From: Rhizobium sp. BK399
Lineage (GTDB): Bacteria; Pseudomonadota; Alphaproteobacteria; Rhizobiales; Rhizobiaceae
NCBI RefSeq assembly: GCF_014194695.1
Contig: NZ_JACIAH010000008.1
Location: 1 to 64,000 of the forward strand
Length of the DNA stretch: 64,000 nt
Reading direction: 5' to 3'
Below the pieces are notes generated by a model that worked only from the letters and a program-made list of their open reading frames with translations, was not told the DNA's origin and searched no databases. The translations under genes and the position numbers were made by a program. This document shows positions 35,530 through 44,846 of the stretch, piece by piece. Each line of letters begins with the position of its first letter. The stretch's first letter is position 1.

Positions 35530-36135
35530 CGACGGTCCGAGATATCGACACGCCACAGGCGCTGACCTTGCTGCGTGAACCCAGGGCCAACGTCGAACGC
35601 TATGACGGTCTGCGGGTCCGGATCGTAGGAGGTCGCCATGCGTCATGATCCGGCCAGCGCCGCCGTCGTCATCATGCTGCGTAGCGGCATGGCCCAAACG
35701 GCCACGGACCTGATCGAGCAAGGAGCCCCAGCGTTCGATGCGGCCGTGCCGATCCTGTTTCAGTTGCTGAAAGCCGAGATGGCTGAGTGTGAGGCCCGTT
35801 CGATTGCCTAATACATGAAGGCGGCCGCTTCCCGGCCTACAAGGACATCTCCGGATACGACTTCGAGCTAGCGAGATCAACGAGGCGACGGTGCGCCAAC
35901 TGCCCCATGCGAATTCGTGGAGGGAGCACAGAACATTGTCCTCATCGGCGGGCCGGGCACAGGCAAAACGCGTGCCGCCGCCCTCGGCGTTCAGGCGATC
36001 GAGCATCATCGCCGAAAGATCCGCTTCTTCTCGACCATCGAATTGGCCAACGTCCTCGAGCAGGAGAAGGCCAAAGGGAAGGCAGGCCAGATCGCTGAGA
36101 CGCTGGTTCGCCTCAATCTGCTGATCCTTGATTAA
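35530..36135 (+). pseudogene. istB: second IS21-type remnant: istA tail and broken istB
   Basis: The end of IstA is readable (TPQALTLLREPRANVERYDG), followed by ATG 35638 of an IstB: MRHDPASAAVVIMLRSGMAQ, then ATDLIEQGAPAFDAAVPIL and LLKAEMAECEARSIA before a TAA. After a further shift the ATPase core continues FVEGAQNIVLIGGPGTGKTR (Walker A) and IRFFSTIELANVLEQEKAKG and stops at LLILD just after Walker B. It belongs to a different IS21 subgroup from the copy at 1-2.4 kb and points the other way. Confidence 0.78.
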
Positions 36136-36556
36136 TGTGCACTGCGAAGAGATGTGAAGCCAGCACCGCAAGAGCCTGCAACTCGCAATCTTCCCGTGAT
36201 ACCACTCCACATAACTGAGCGTCTATAAGCGGCGCAGCCAGCCCAATATCCCGCCATCATAAGCGATGATCTGCCGATGACATCACGTCGGGAAAGATTT
36301 GTTCGAGCGCTTGGCGCATCATATCGATATCGCCCGCGCGTAGCGCATCGTTACGTTCAGCCCCGAGTGGCCAAGCCATTGACTTATGGTGGCGTTTGTC
36401 AACACCCGCCTCGCGGCCTAATGCGCTTCCATTCAACCTGGCGATTGGCTTCGGCGTTGGCAACGAATGCTTCAAAAACAGGGGAAGCCTTTTTAGCGAC
36501 GACTTAAATTTGATACTGTGATAGCACTAACAAAACGACGGCGATGGAGGGAGCGC
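36136..36556 (+). other. stretch without a supported gene
   Basis: A minus-strand frame (36257-36475) has weak protein character, but no ribosome site and no family match, so it is not called. The last 60 bases probably hold the promoter of the small exported protein that follows. Confidence 0.3.
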
Positions 36557-36796
36557 ATGTCGGACTGCAAGAAGCTTGCTCTGAAGACGATGCTTTGCAC
36601 CATTGCATTCACTTGTTCACTGGCACAAATGGTGAGCAGCCAGCCTGTCGAGCAACCGCCCCCAATAGTCGACCAGGTTCATAGCGAACGGAAGGATCAA
36701 AAGGAAGCTCTGAACAAACGGGAGGAAGAGTTGGATGAAATGGCCAAACAGGCGCTGCTGAAAGCGCATCCACTTGCCGTTCAGGAATTTCCATAG
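36557..36796 (+). CDS. small exported protein, 79 residues
   Basis: The ATG at 36557 has GGAGGGA at ideal spacing. The product MSDCKKLALKTMLCTIAFTC then SLAQMVSSQP carries a signal peptide and is followed by a charged helical stretch (SERKDQKEALNKREEELDEM) that could form a short coiled coil. No family recognised. It is flanked by IS remnants and a minus-strand small gene. Confidence 0.55.
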   Translation: MSDCKKLALKTMLCTIAFTCSLAQMVSSQPVEQPPPIVDQVHSERKDQKEALNKREEELDEMAKQALLKAHPLAVQEFP

Positions 36797-36899
36797 TGAT
36801 AATGAATAATCGTCGGGTCTGAGCTGAGTGTTTCCGCGCGCGTGCGCTTAGCACAACATCGCTTCTTACGGTTTCGCCCAAGTGGTCAAGCGCGAACCA

Positions 36900-37151
36900 C
36901 TAGCCGCCTGACCTGCCGCCGCCCCGGCTTAATTCGCTGAGCAGCATCCAGGCTGCGCGTATCCAGTGAAGCGGCGATGTAACCCGTTCCCGAGGCGGAT
37001 GCCACCTTCCGTTACGGAAATCAGCCAACGCCTGAGCCTCCAGCCTGGTTCTCTCGCTCAAGCCATTCCTGTCCACGAGCGGTTTGCCGGTATCGTGATC
37101 GACGACGGCCCACATGCCATTCTCAATTTCATGAATCTCATAGCGTTGCAT
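36900..37151 (-). CDS. small hypothetical protein, 83 residues
   Basis: From ATG 37151: MQRYEIHEIENGMWAVVDHD, then TGKPLVDRNGLSERTRLEAQ and ALADFRNGRWHPPRERVTSP. The sequence is soluble, with an N-terminal beta pattern like short rhizobial proteins of unknown function. The ribosome site is weak and two upstream in-frame starts are possible. Coding composition is good. Confidence 0.5.
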   Translation of the reverse strand: MQRYEIHEIENGMWAVVDHDTGKPLVDRNGLSERTRLEAQALADFRNGRWHPPRERVTSPLHWIRAAWMLLSELSRGGGRSGG

Positions 37152-37319
37152 TGGAAGCCATGAATAGCCGGATAGACGGGTTATCGAAGAGCCAGCCAAC
37201 GCCGAGGGCGTCGATTGTCTGTCTGGCCGAGGGTTGATGGATAGGTAGAAGGTCCCGAGGGGCTTGATTGGCGCTATCTCCCCCCGGGGCCTCCACTGTC
37301 CGTTAACGCTTGGGCATTC

Positions 37320-37481
37320 TCAAGATAACTCCTGTGCCATATGCCGGGATAGCCGGACTAAGGTCCCGTGCGATACCGTACAAAAGAGCCCGGTTGCCCG
37401 GCTAATGGCAATTGCTGCCGATTGAAGCTCGATGTCTTGAGTCTCTTTCATTCCGCAATTCGAGGTGGTCGGGCTACTCAT
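37320..37481 (-). CDS. possible small protein, 53 residues
   Basis: From ATG 37481 (AGGTCGGATCATC upstream): MSSPTTSNCGMKETQDIELQ, then SAAIAISRATGLFCTVSHGT and LVRLSRHMAQELS. Protein-like composition, no recognised family. Lies in the 460-base interval between a small gene and the folE remnant; otherwise that interval is empty. Confidence 0.3.
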   Translation of the reverse strand: MSSPTTSNCGMKETQDIELQSAAIAISRATGLFCTVSHGTLVRLSRHMAQELS

Positions 37482-37614
37482 GATGATCCGACCTTGCTCG
37501 CGCACCTGAAATCTCGTCCGGCAAGATCACGGTTCCAGACTGCCGTCGGCAGTTGTGCTGGAACACCTGGTCTTCCCACCCTGGTAAGCACCTGAAGCAA
37601 CCGCGGCTTTGGCA

Positions 37615-38170
37615 CTATGCCCGTACCACCATCATGAATTGCGCGTGCTTGCCCGCATCGAGCTTGAAATCGCCTTCGAACGCATTGGTGATCGCCAACG
37701 CACTTTGCTTCTGAATTCCTCTCATCGCCATGCAGAGATGCTCCGCTTCGACAAGGACGGCCGCTCCTTTCGGAGCGAGACTGCCCATGATGGAATGCCT
37801 GGCCAATGATCGGAACAAGATGGTGCTCGCAATGAGAGTGAAACGGGATCGCCTTGATCAAGACCATCTCGGGATACCCGCTGACCTCGCGGAACGTCCG
37901 CGCGAGCTCCGTGGCGGGATCGATATGGTATCCCGAGAAGATCTCCTTATAGGCTCGCGCCGCACGAGCAGGTGTGTCGCGAAGGCCCTCCCTGTCGGGA
38001 TTATCGCCTCCCCACCGCAAGAACACGCGAACGGCTTGTTCAGCCTGTTCGCGTGTCACAGGCAATGTTTCAGCCTGATCGACGGGAGTGGCGTCGAGGT
38101 TGCGGAAGATCTGGTTCAAATTCTTCGATCCATAGCTGGTGAAGGGAAGGGGGCAGTTAACGGGGGAAGA
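37615..38170 (-). pseudogene. folE: GTP cyclohydrolase I (folE), internal deletion and frameshift
   Basis: One frame carries the FolE N-terminal half: EQAEQAVRVFLRWGGDNPDR, EGLRDTPARAARAYKEIFSG and AIPFHSHCEHHLVPIIGQA, including the zinc-binding Cys/His. Another frame gives MGSLAPKGAAVLVEAEHLCM, then AMRGIQKQSALAITNAFEGD, the C-terminal zinc Cys region. The roughly 50 residues that normally lie between (the RVVGLSKIARVVxxFARR part) are missing. So a deletion plus frameshift destroyed the gene for the first step of pterin/queuosine precursor synthesis. A working copy elsewhere is likely. Confidence 0.82.
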
Positions 38171-38204
38171 GCCGCTCCATGACCCGTTCGGCAAGCTGTT
38201 CCCA

Positions 38205-38862
38205 TTACCAACCGGCAAAGGGAAATGCGTCGACGGCAATCGGACCGATTATCCGATCCAGCTTCCCCCTGGCCAAAGCGCGTGCACGATGGAGGCGACC
38301 ACGAACCGTCTCGGGTTTTAATGAGAGAAATTCTCCAGTCTCCTCGACAAATTTTCTCGATGACACAGGCAATGAAGACCATGCGAAATTCCTCCGGAAG
38401 CCATCGGTTGCAGCTTCCACCAGTTTCAAAATCTGCTTCTGGGCCATCGTAATTTCCGGATTGTCGAGAGCAGCACCGCTTGGAAAGTCGAGGACGTGCC
38501 CTGGCAAGACGCTGGCGCCAAGATGGACTTCGGGTGTCCGGCTTGCTTTGCGCAAACGTCCAAGCGCTTCGTTCATGAGGATGCGTGTGAGCCAGGTTGA
38601 GAAGGCACTCCTTCCATTGAAGTCGTCTTGATGACGAAACGCCTGCAGATAGGCTTCCTGAACCACATCTTCCGCCAGCGTATCGCCACGGACGATACCG
38701 CGGGCAATACGATAGAGCCGACGGTTACACCGACGCATGATCAGGCGAAATGCAACCGGCTGTCCTGCGCGAGCCAATGCAAGAAGCTCCGGAACGGATT
38801 GGGTCAGTTCAGGCGCGGTTATGTCCTTCCTTGTGTTCCGGCATCGGCTCCTCCATACGCAT
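38205..38862 (-). pseudogene. ECF RNA polymerase sigma factor with several frameshifts
   Basis: The likely original start is ATG 38862 (MRMEEPMPEHKEG), whose frame stops early. The main frame has sigma region 2, SVPELLALARAGQPVAFRLI, GDTLAEDVVQEAYLQAFRHQ and GRSAFSTWLTRILMNEALGR, and ends with FLSLKPETVRGRLHRARALA. In region 4 a 14-residue patch (RRNFAWSSLPVSSRKF) is out of frame. In the neighbouring frame the same bases read EEFRMVFIACVIEKI, the conserved sequence. So two compensating shifts flank this patch, in addition to the 5' shift. Probably inactive. Confidence 0.72.
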
Positions 38863-39154
38863 TTGATGTCCTGCGAAAAAGTTCCGGTGAAAGACACCAA
38901 ACCAATTCGACGCGAAACGTCTGCTATATGTTTTTCGGTTGGAACGGCTGCAGCGCCCAATTTGAGCGCCGTCAAACGGCGCGGGAAGGTACCTTCAAAA
39001 TGAGCGCTACTTGACAATCGCTCGGTGAATGCGATGCATGGTTTTGCAATGGGCCATCTCTGCAATAATCTTATTGCAACTATCTGGTTCGGTGAAACCT
39101 TCTGCAAGGATGTCTGGCGGTGATAGAGCCGTTTGTAGGCGAAGGGGAGATCGC

Positions 39155-40177
39155 GTGACTCTAGCGCGCTACCAGTGCTGCGTGGCTGCGATTTGCTTCG
39201 TGGCGGCGGGTGACGCCCATTCGATGGAACGACCGTCACCAAAATGTCTCCAAATGGGATCGGAGGCATTCGAGAACCTGGTTACGTCGCAACTCCATAT
39301 GTCTTCTGATGGGTCGGTATTCGCCGGACAGATGGCTGACGACACGCAGGGAGTTTTCGCCGGGGTTCCGGAAGTGGCGAGGGGCCTGGTTGAGCAAACG
39401 ATCCGGGACGGTAGGGGATGGGCCGCGTTCGGGACCAAGACAAATGCTGAAAACCGACTGGAAGTTCAGGTCCTCTATCTTCTCGAGGACGGCGACAGCT
39501 GTGTGGCGATCCAAAGAAAGCCCGAAAGGGTCAGTCCCATCTACCTTCCTGAAGCTGTTTCCCGTTCGCTTCTCCTCTTTTTCAGGCAGCCCACCGAGGG
39601 CGACGAGGTTGAACTGCGCTCGAGGCTTCAGGCTTTCCTGACAAAGACCAATGAGAACCGGCCGACCTCGACGGCGCCGAGGGTGGTGAAGGGGGGGAAG
39701 CCGAGAAGGATCAACTCTCAGGAATACGTTCGAAAATGGGAAGGACTGTTCCCCGCGCGGATGCTCGAAACTCTTGCCCGGCTGCAGGACACGTGCAATG
39801 CCCGAAACGACGGTTCTGAAGTTGATCTTTCGAACAGGTTCGTGACAGGGGCGGATCTTGACGGGGACCGCGACGAGGATTGGGTCGCGAACGGCTATGG
39901 CCTTTTGTGCACAGGGCCTGATGGCGGGCACCGGCAACTGGCTGGTGACGAGAACGGGGCGACGGTCTGGATCATGTTGTCAAACGACGGCAAATTGGGA
40001 TCAGTAGCGGAATTTCGTCTCGCCCCTGGAGACACCATCAGGCGATACGACGGATATGTCGCCATCAACTCGAAACTGGGCATTTATTCCCTGAAGGGCA
40101 GTGCGGCCGGGGAGCCTTTGAAGTCGGTACCTGCCGGTGGGCGAGTTGTGTTCACCCTTTATAGGATGAAACCATAG
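39155..40177 (+). CDS. hypothetical exported protein, 340 residues
   Basis: The GTG at 39155 has AAGGGGAGATCGC upstream and gives a signal peptide (VTLARYQCCVAAICFVAAGD, cut near AHS); the frame is open to 39029 but without a start signal. The body includes LVEQTIRDGRGWAAFGTKTN, FPARMLETLARLQDTCNARN and a calcium-loop-like GADLDGDRDEDWVANGYGLL, followed by a beta-rich C-terminus. The DxDxDxDxD pattern resembles FG-GAP/EF-like repeats. No family recognised with confidence. Stands alone, divergent from the sigma factor remnant. Confidence 0.6.
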   Translation: MTLARYQCCVAAICFVAAGDAHSMERPSPKCLQMGSEAFENLVTSQLHMSSDGSVFAGQMADDTQGVFAGVPEVARGLVEQTIRDGRGWAAFGTKTNAENRLEVQVLYLLEDGDSCVAIQRKPERVSPIYLPEAVSRSLLLFFRQPTEGDEVELRSRLQAFLTKTNENRPTSTAPRVVKGGKPRRINSQEYVRKWEGLFPARMLETLARLQDTCNARNDGSEVDLSNRFVTGADLDGDRDEDWVANGYGLLCTGPDGGHRQLAGDENGATVWIMLSNDGKLGSVAEFRLAPGDTIRRYDGYVAINSKLGIYSLKGSAAGEPLKSVPAGGRVVFTLYRMKP

Positions 40178-40276
40178 GTTCTTCTCGTTGCCAAGTCGGA
40201 GCGCCCCAGACGGGCATGCCCGATGGTTGGATTCCACCTTGAAATTGCCACCGACGGGTGGTGTGCCCGCGAGTCA

Positions 40277-40504
40277 CTACTCGGCCGCCTGGCGCAGTTG
40301 ATGCATGCTTGGAGGTTCCACGAGGGAAATTATCTCGAAATCGCCGATCATGTGGTGCTGTTCGGAGCCGACCACCGCGAAAGTCCAATACTCCGGATCT
40401 TCGCCGAACACTGTGGAGACCTGCACGACAGTCGGTTTGCCCTCGGCGTTTCCGGTGGATCTTGCCCAATAAAACGCGCCCGGCACCAAACTCGATACAA
40501 ACAT
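40277..40504 (-). CDS. small hypothetical protein, 75 residues
   Basis: ATG 40504 has GGAAGGAGACGTC upstream. Product: MFVSSLVPGAFYWARSTGNA, then KPTVVQVSTVFGEDPEYWTF and MIGDFEIISLVEPPSM. It has a beta-barrel-like pattern with several aromatics, like short proteins that accompany phage or plasmid modules. No function known. Confidence 0.6.
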   Translation of the reverse strand: MFVSSLVPGAFYWARSTGNAEGKPTVVQVSTVFGEDPEYWTFAVVGSEQHHMIGDFEIISLVEPPSMHQLRQAAE

Positions 40505-40903
40505 GACGTCTCCTTCCCACAACAGGCGTGGAAGATAGCAGAAATCCTAAAAATGAATATACCTCAGACGATGCGTACGATACCGGACGTTTTCGAGCCG
40601 CCGGATCGAGAGTGGAAACGCGCTTTGGACGCGTGACCACCTGATCCGACAGGGGCACTGCAGTTCGAAGCCAGCAAAGGACAAGACCGAGCTGTCGCAG
40701 AGGGAGATGTCGTCGCCTTGGAAGCCGTGGGTATAACCGGAGCTTCTGGCAAAGGTCGCCGACGCGTGGCGCCAGGCACGCTGTTGGCACGGCAAAAGTT
40801 AAATCAACGGAAAGCGCGACGGCGCTACCAATTGGAGCTTTTCGGTGTAAAAATAGCGAGAACGAACGGCGAGTTCATCTGACGCTCGATGAGGGAGAGT
40901 GTT

Positions 40904-41758
40904 GTGAGATTGCTGACGCGCCTTTTCCAGAGATTTCTCGTTTTCTGCTTGGGCGCGCTCAGCATTTGGCTGATCGTCTTTGTTGTTTTCGACACCGCCG
41001 ATCACAGGCTCCCTTGGCTTTTCGCGGTTTGCCTCACCTATGGTTTGGCAGCCTATGTCATTTTGCCGAACGTCGTCCGCGTGGGTCTGAAGGTGCTTCA
41101 TCGTGGATTGATCCCGCGATACACGATAACGGCTGACGGGCTTCCCGGCGACCCTATCAATTTCGTCCTCATCGGTACCATCCAACAACTAAAGGACGCC
41201 TTTGCAGCAGCGGGTTGGTACGAGGCGGACAGCTTGGGGATGGCAAGCTCCCTGCGAATGACGCGAGCGTTTCTGTTGAACTCTGCCTATCCGACGGCTC
41301 CGTTCAGTACTTTCTATCTGTTTGGAAGGCGGCAGGACATCGGATTTCAGGAGCCGATAGGCGGTAGCCCGCGCAAGCGCCATCACATCCGTTTCTGGGC
41401 GCTCAGTCTCACTCACTCCGAGGACGACATGGGCGAACCGAGCTTTTGGTTGAACACGGACAGGCCATCGCCAGACGAACGAGTCCTGTGGGTTGGGGCG
41501 GGTACGAGGGACACCGGGCTTTCTCTGACCCGGCTAACCTTCCAGATCACGCACGCAACCGATTCCGATACGAATGCCGAGCGCGACTACATCGTCAACG
41601 AGTTGAAGGAAAGGTGCGTTATCGGGGAGGTCGCATTGCACCAGTCAGGCTCGCGCTTGGTGACCGGAAAGGTCAACCACTACATTACGGACGGTGAGAT
41701 CGCATTTGCCAACCTGACAACCAGTGGCGCAACCACGAGCGTTCCGATTGCCGGATGA
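40904..41758 (+). CDS. LssY C-terminal domain membrane protein
   Basis: The GTG at 40904 has GAGGGAG six bases upstream; an in-frame ATG at 40889 would add five residues but overlaps that site. Two membrane spans at the N-terminus (RFLVFCLGALSIWLIVFVVF and LPWLFAVCLTYGLAAYVILP) are followed by a soluble LssY_C domain. That domain has PINFVLIGTIQQLKDAFAAA, GWYEADSL, STFYLFGRRQDIGFQEPIGG and SPRKRHHIRFWAL. In Legionella, lssY lies in the lss type I secretion locus; the domain's biochemical role is unknown. No secretion genes are near. Bases 41759-42065 hold no gene. Confidence 0.8.
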   Translation: MRLLTRLFQRFLVFCLGALSIWLIVFVVFDTADHRLPWLFAVCLTYGLAAYVILPNVVRVGLKVLHRGLIPRYTITADGLPGDPINFVLIGTIQQLKDAFAAAGWYEADSLGMASSLRMTRAFLLNSAYPTAPFSTFYLFGRRQDIGFQEPIGGSPRKRHHIRFWALSLTHSEDDMGEPSFWLNTDRPSPDERVLWVGAGTRDTGLSLTRLTFQITHATDSDTNAERDYIVNELKERCVIGEVALHQSGSRLVTGKVNHYITDGEIAFANLTTSGATTSVPIAG

Positions 41759-42065
41759 AGGGAATGTCGGTCCGAACGGGCCGCGCGATAAGGACGACCG
41801 TGGATCGAGCGGAGAATACTTACGCTTACGGCAGTAAGTATAAATTCAGAACGTTAGCGGCGTGAGTTCTGAAACCTGCTCCTGTCGGGCGACATGCAAA
41901 ATTGGTTCGGTGCTGAATCTGACAGGTCGTTTGTATCGTAGGTTGCGACAGGCACGCCGCAGGATTGGGGTGAAAAGAAGCGATGCTCGAACAAGAATGA
42001 TGCATGTGTGACCCGCACCATTGGGCGGGCGCTTGAAGACGCCCTGTCCGGTCGACTGACCGCAC

Positions 42066-42266
42066 CTAACTAACGCTGATCACGATATCGTCGCGAATGA
42101 GGTCTGAAAGCTCGGTTTCATCGGTCACGCCGAATTCGATCCACTGCGTCAGGCTTTTCGCCCTTCGGCTTGCCTCAATGCTTCCTCTCTTGTGCCCGTG
42201 TTCGGCACACCAATCTCCGAGGATGCGATCAATTAGCTCTGTAATCGTCGATTTAAGACCAGTCAT
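42066..42266 (-). CDS. small hypothetical protein, paralogue of the gene at 50412-50591
   Basis: From ATG 42266 (or TTG two codons earlier): MTGLKSTITELIDRILGDWC, then AEHGHKRGSIEASRRAKSLT and QWIEFGVTDETELSDLIRDD. The pattern WCxxHxxxxxSxExxRxAKxLxxWxEFGVxDxxEL is shared with the protein encoded at 50.5 kb. It is probably a short helical soluble protein of a rhizobial family without known function. Confidence 0.6.
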   Translation of the reverse strand: MTGLKSTITELIDRILGDWCAEHGHKRGSIEASRRAKSLTQWIEFGVTDETELSDLIRDDIVISVS

Positions 42267-42815
42267 AGACAAATATCCATTTCATAGGCCCCTCGTTTCG
42301 AGGCCGGAGCCTATGAAATCCGACATCGGACTGGCAATCGTGAGAATATGAGAAAATGCTTATTTGCTGACATATAGAACCCGACCGTTGCAGATCGGCA
42401 ATAGTGCAGAATCCGCACCACGCAGGAAAATGGATGGATTAACAGCAGGATATTGGGAAACGCTTATTTAAAAGGAGAAATGTCCGTAGGTCGTCGGACC
42501 GTCGATGCCTCGTAGAGTTTATGGCTTGCTTTTCGAGGGCCAGCGCTACCTTCCGACTGATTCGAGATGTTTCAGAAAGGCAACCCTTCCCCGAGGCAGA
42601 CCGGCGCAGCGGTGACGCCCGTCACCTTTTGTCGGGCCTATTGGCAGGTGCGATGGGAACCAACGGCGCCCCGTCGATGGCTTGAAGACCGAGAAAAGAT
42701 GGGACCTTTCGCGCGCTATCAGGCCGGTGAAGCAGGAGCTTCATTTGGAAAGGGCTTTCGTGCCTGCCAGCACAGCTGACGGCCTTGCCGTTCAGCGATT
42801 TTTTCGGAGATACAG
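42267..42815 (+). other. upstream region of transketolase, no gene
   Basis: About 550 bases without a supportable gene. It must contain the tkt promoter; no sigma-70 or CbbR-type site stands out. An AT-rich part (42340-42480) contrasts with the coding surroundings. Confidence 0.3.
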
Positions 42816-44846
42816 ATGACAAACTCCCAGGTACCAGTTTCAGCCGCGAAGGACGAGCATCTACGAAAGCTAGCCAACTGCATTCGCTTCTTGTCCATGG
42901 ATGCGGTTCAGAAAGCCAATAGTGGGCATCCCGGGATGCCAATGGGCATGGCCGACATTGCCGTCGTTCTGTTTTCCGAATTCCTGAAGTTTGACGCCGA
43001 CGATCCATATTGGTTCGATCGCGACCGCTTTGTGATCTCGAACGGCCATGGATCGATGTTGCTTTACAGCCTGTTGTATCTGACCGGCTATAAGGACATG
43101 ACAATCGAAGAGATCAAGAACTTCCGCCAGATCGACAGCAGAACCGCCGGACACCCGGAGTACCGCCACGCGACCGGCATCGAGACCACGACCGGCCCGC
43201 TCGGGCAGGGTCTCGCCAACGCGGTGGGTCTTGCTCTTGCTGAGCGCATCATGAATGCAAGGTTCGGAGATAATTTGTCGAGCCATTACACGTATGTCTT
43301 CAACGGCGACGGATGCCTCATGGAGGGTATCAGCCAGGAGGCCATAACGCTTGCCGGTCACTTGAAGCTCGGAAAGCTGATCGCGTTCTGGGACAACAAT
43401 TCCATCTCGATAGACGGTGCAACGAGCCTTGCGGAATCCGACGATCAGCCCGCCCGGTTCCGCGCAGCCAACTGGCATGTTCAGGAAATTGATGGCCATG
43501 ACACCGACGCGATAAGGGCGGCCATCATTGAAGCGCAGAAGGCCACCGACCGCCCCTCGATGATAGCTTGCAAGACAATCATCGGTTTTGGCTTTCCGAC
43601 CAAGGCAGGAACCCAGAAGGCTCATAGTGACGCTCCCGGGGAAGAGGAAATCGCGGGAGCTCGAAAGCTGCTCGAGTGGACGGCGCGACCGTTCGAGATC
43701 CCTTCAGAACTGCTCGATAGCTGGCGCCACATTGGCGCGCGCGGACGCAACGAACGCATGGCCTGGGCTGTCCGCGTCCAAACCGCAAAGGACGACCTTG
43801 GGGGCGATTTCGAACGACGGATGAAAGGGCAGTTGCCGACTGACTGGAAGAAGGCGATCGAGGCAGCGAAGGTTGAGCTGCTCGCCAGCGAGAAGGATCT
43901 GGCGACAAGGCAAGCCAGTGGCGTCGTCCTGAACCACTTGGCGTTGGCGATGCCGGAGCTGCTTGGGGGCTCGGCTGATCTCACCCCGTCGAACAATACC
44001 AAGGCAAAATCACAAATCGAAATCACACCGGGCAAGTTCGATGGGTCATATATTCATTATGGCGTTCGCGAACATGGAATGGCTGCGGCAATGAATGGCA
44101 TCGCACTCCATGGCGGCCTCATACCTTATGGTGGGACATTCCTTACATTTTCCGACTATGCACGGCCAGCCATTCGGCTTGCAGCGATGATGCAGGTAAG
44201 ATCCATCTTCGTCATGACCCACGACTCTATCGGGCTGGGTGAGGATGGCCCAACCCACCAGCCAGTGGAGCATTTGACAGCGCTGCGTGCCATTCCAGGC
44301 CTTGCTGTCTTTCGCCCCGGCGATCCGATCGAAACAGCAGAGTGCTGGGAAGCCATCCTCGCTGCTCCCAAACAGGCTGCTCTAATTGCATTGTCTCGCC
44401 AGCCGATGCCGTTGTTACGTCGGATCCCCGGACAGGCAAACCTTTCGGCGAGGGGTGGTTATGTCCTGATTGAGGCGGAGGGCGGGGATAGGCAGCTCAC
44501 CATTATGGCGACGGGTTCGGAATTGCATATTGCCGTGGAGGCCCGGGAGAGACTCCAAACGGAGGGGGTCCGGGCCGCGGTCGTTTCGATGCCATGCAGG
44601 CTACTGTTCGAGGCCCAGTCGCAGGAATACAAACGCGACGTGTTGAGGGAGGGCACTGCGCGTGTCGCAGTGGAGGCGGCCGTTCAGGACAGCTGGGACC
44701 GCTATTTAGGACTTCAAGGCAGGTTCGTCGGCATGCACAGCTTTGGTGCATCAGGCAAGATTGGCGACGTCTACAAAAAGTTCGGCATCACAACCGATGC
44801 CGTTGTGCGGGCTGCGAGGGAGGCCATGACTGCCAATGCACGTTGA
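42816..44846 (+). CDS. tkt: transketolase
   Basis: 676 residues, full length. It transfers two-carbon units between sugar phosphates in the pentose phosphate and Calvin pathways, using thiamine diphosphate. Motifs: NSGHPGMPMGMADIA near the N-terminus, the ThDP-binding GDGCLMEGISQEA with the downstream NNSISIDG, and in the pyrimidine domain YIHYGVREHGMAAAMNGIAL and HDSIGLGEDGPTHQPVEHL. CGGAGATACAG precedes the ATG. It is not next to other Calvin genes here, so it is likely a secondary transketolase carried on an accessory replicon; rhizobia often have more than one. Confidence 0.95.
   Translation: MTNSQVPVSAAKDEHLRKLANCIRFLSMDAVQKANSGHPGMPMGMADIAVVLFSEFLKFDADDPYWFDRDRFVISNGHGSMLLYSLLYLTGYKDMTIEEIKNFRQIDSRTAGHPEYRHATGIETTTGPLGQGLANAVGLALAERIMNARFGDNLSSHYTYVFNGDGCLMEGISQEAITLAGHLKLGKLIAFWDNNSISIDGATSLAESDDQPARFRAANWHVQEIDGHDTDAIRAAIIEAQKATDRPSMIACKTIIGFGFPTKAGTQKAHSDAPGEEEIAGARKLLEWTARPFEIPSELLDSWRHIGARGRNERMAWAVRVQTAKDDLGGDFERRMKGQLPTDWKKAIEAAKVELLASEKDLATRQASGVVLNHLALAMPELLGGSADLTPSNNTKAKSQIEITPGKFDGSYIHYGVREHGMAAAMNGIALHGGLIPYGGTFLTFSDYARPAIRLAAMMQVRSIFVMTHDSIGLGEDGPTHQPVEHLTALRAIPGLAVFRPGDPIETAECWEAILAAPKQAALIALSRQPMPLLRRIPGQANLSARGGYVLIEAEGGDRQLTIMATGSELHIAVEARERLQTEGVRAAVVSMPCRLLFEAQSQEYKRDVLREGTARVAVEAAVQDSWDRYLGLQGRFVGMHSFGASGKIGDVYKKFGITTDAVVRAAREAMTANAR

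Noticed and set aside
35314..36210. Long minus-strand open frame of 298 codons
   Set aside because: It runs antisense to the IS630 and IS21 remnants, whose plus-strand protein similarity is clear; its own translation matches nothing.
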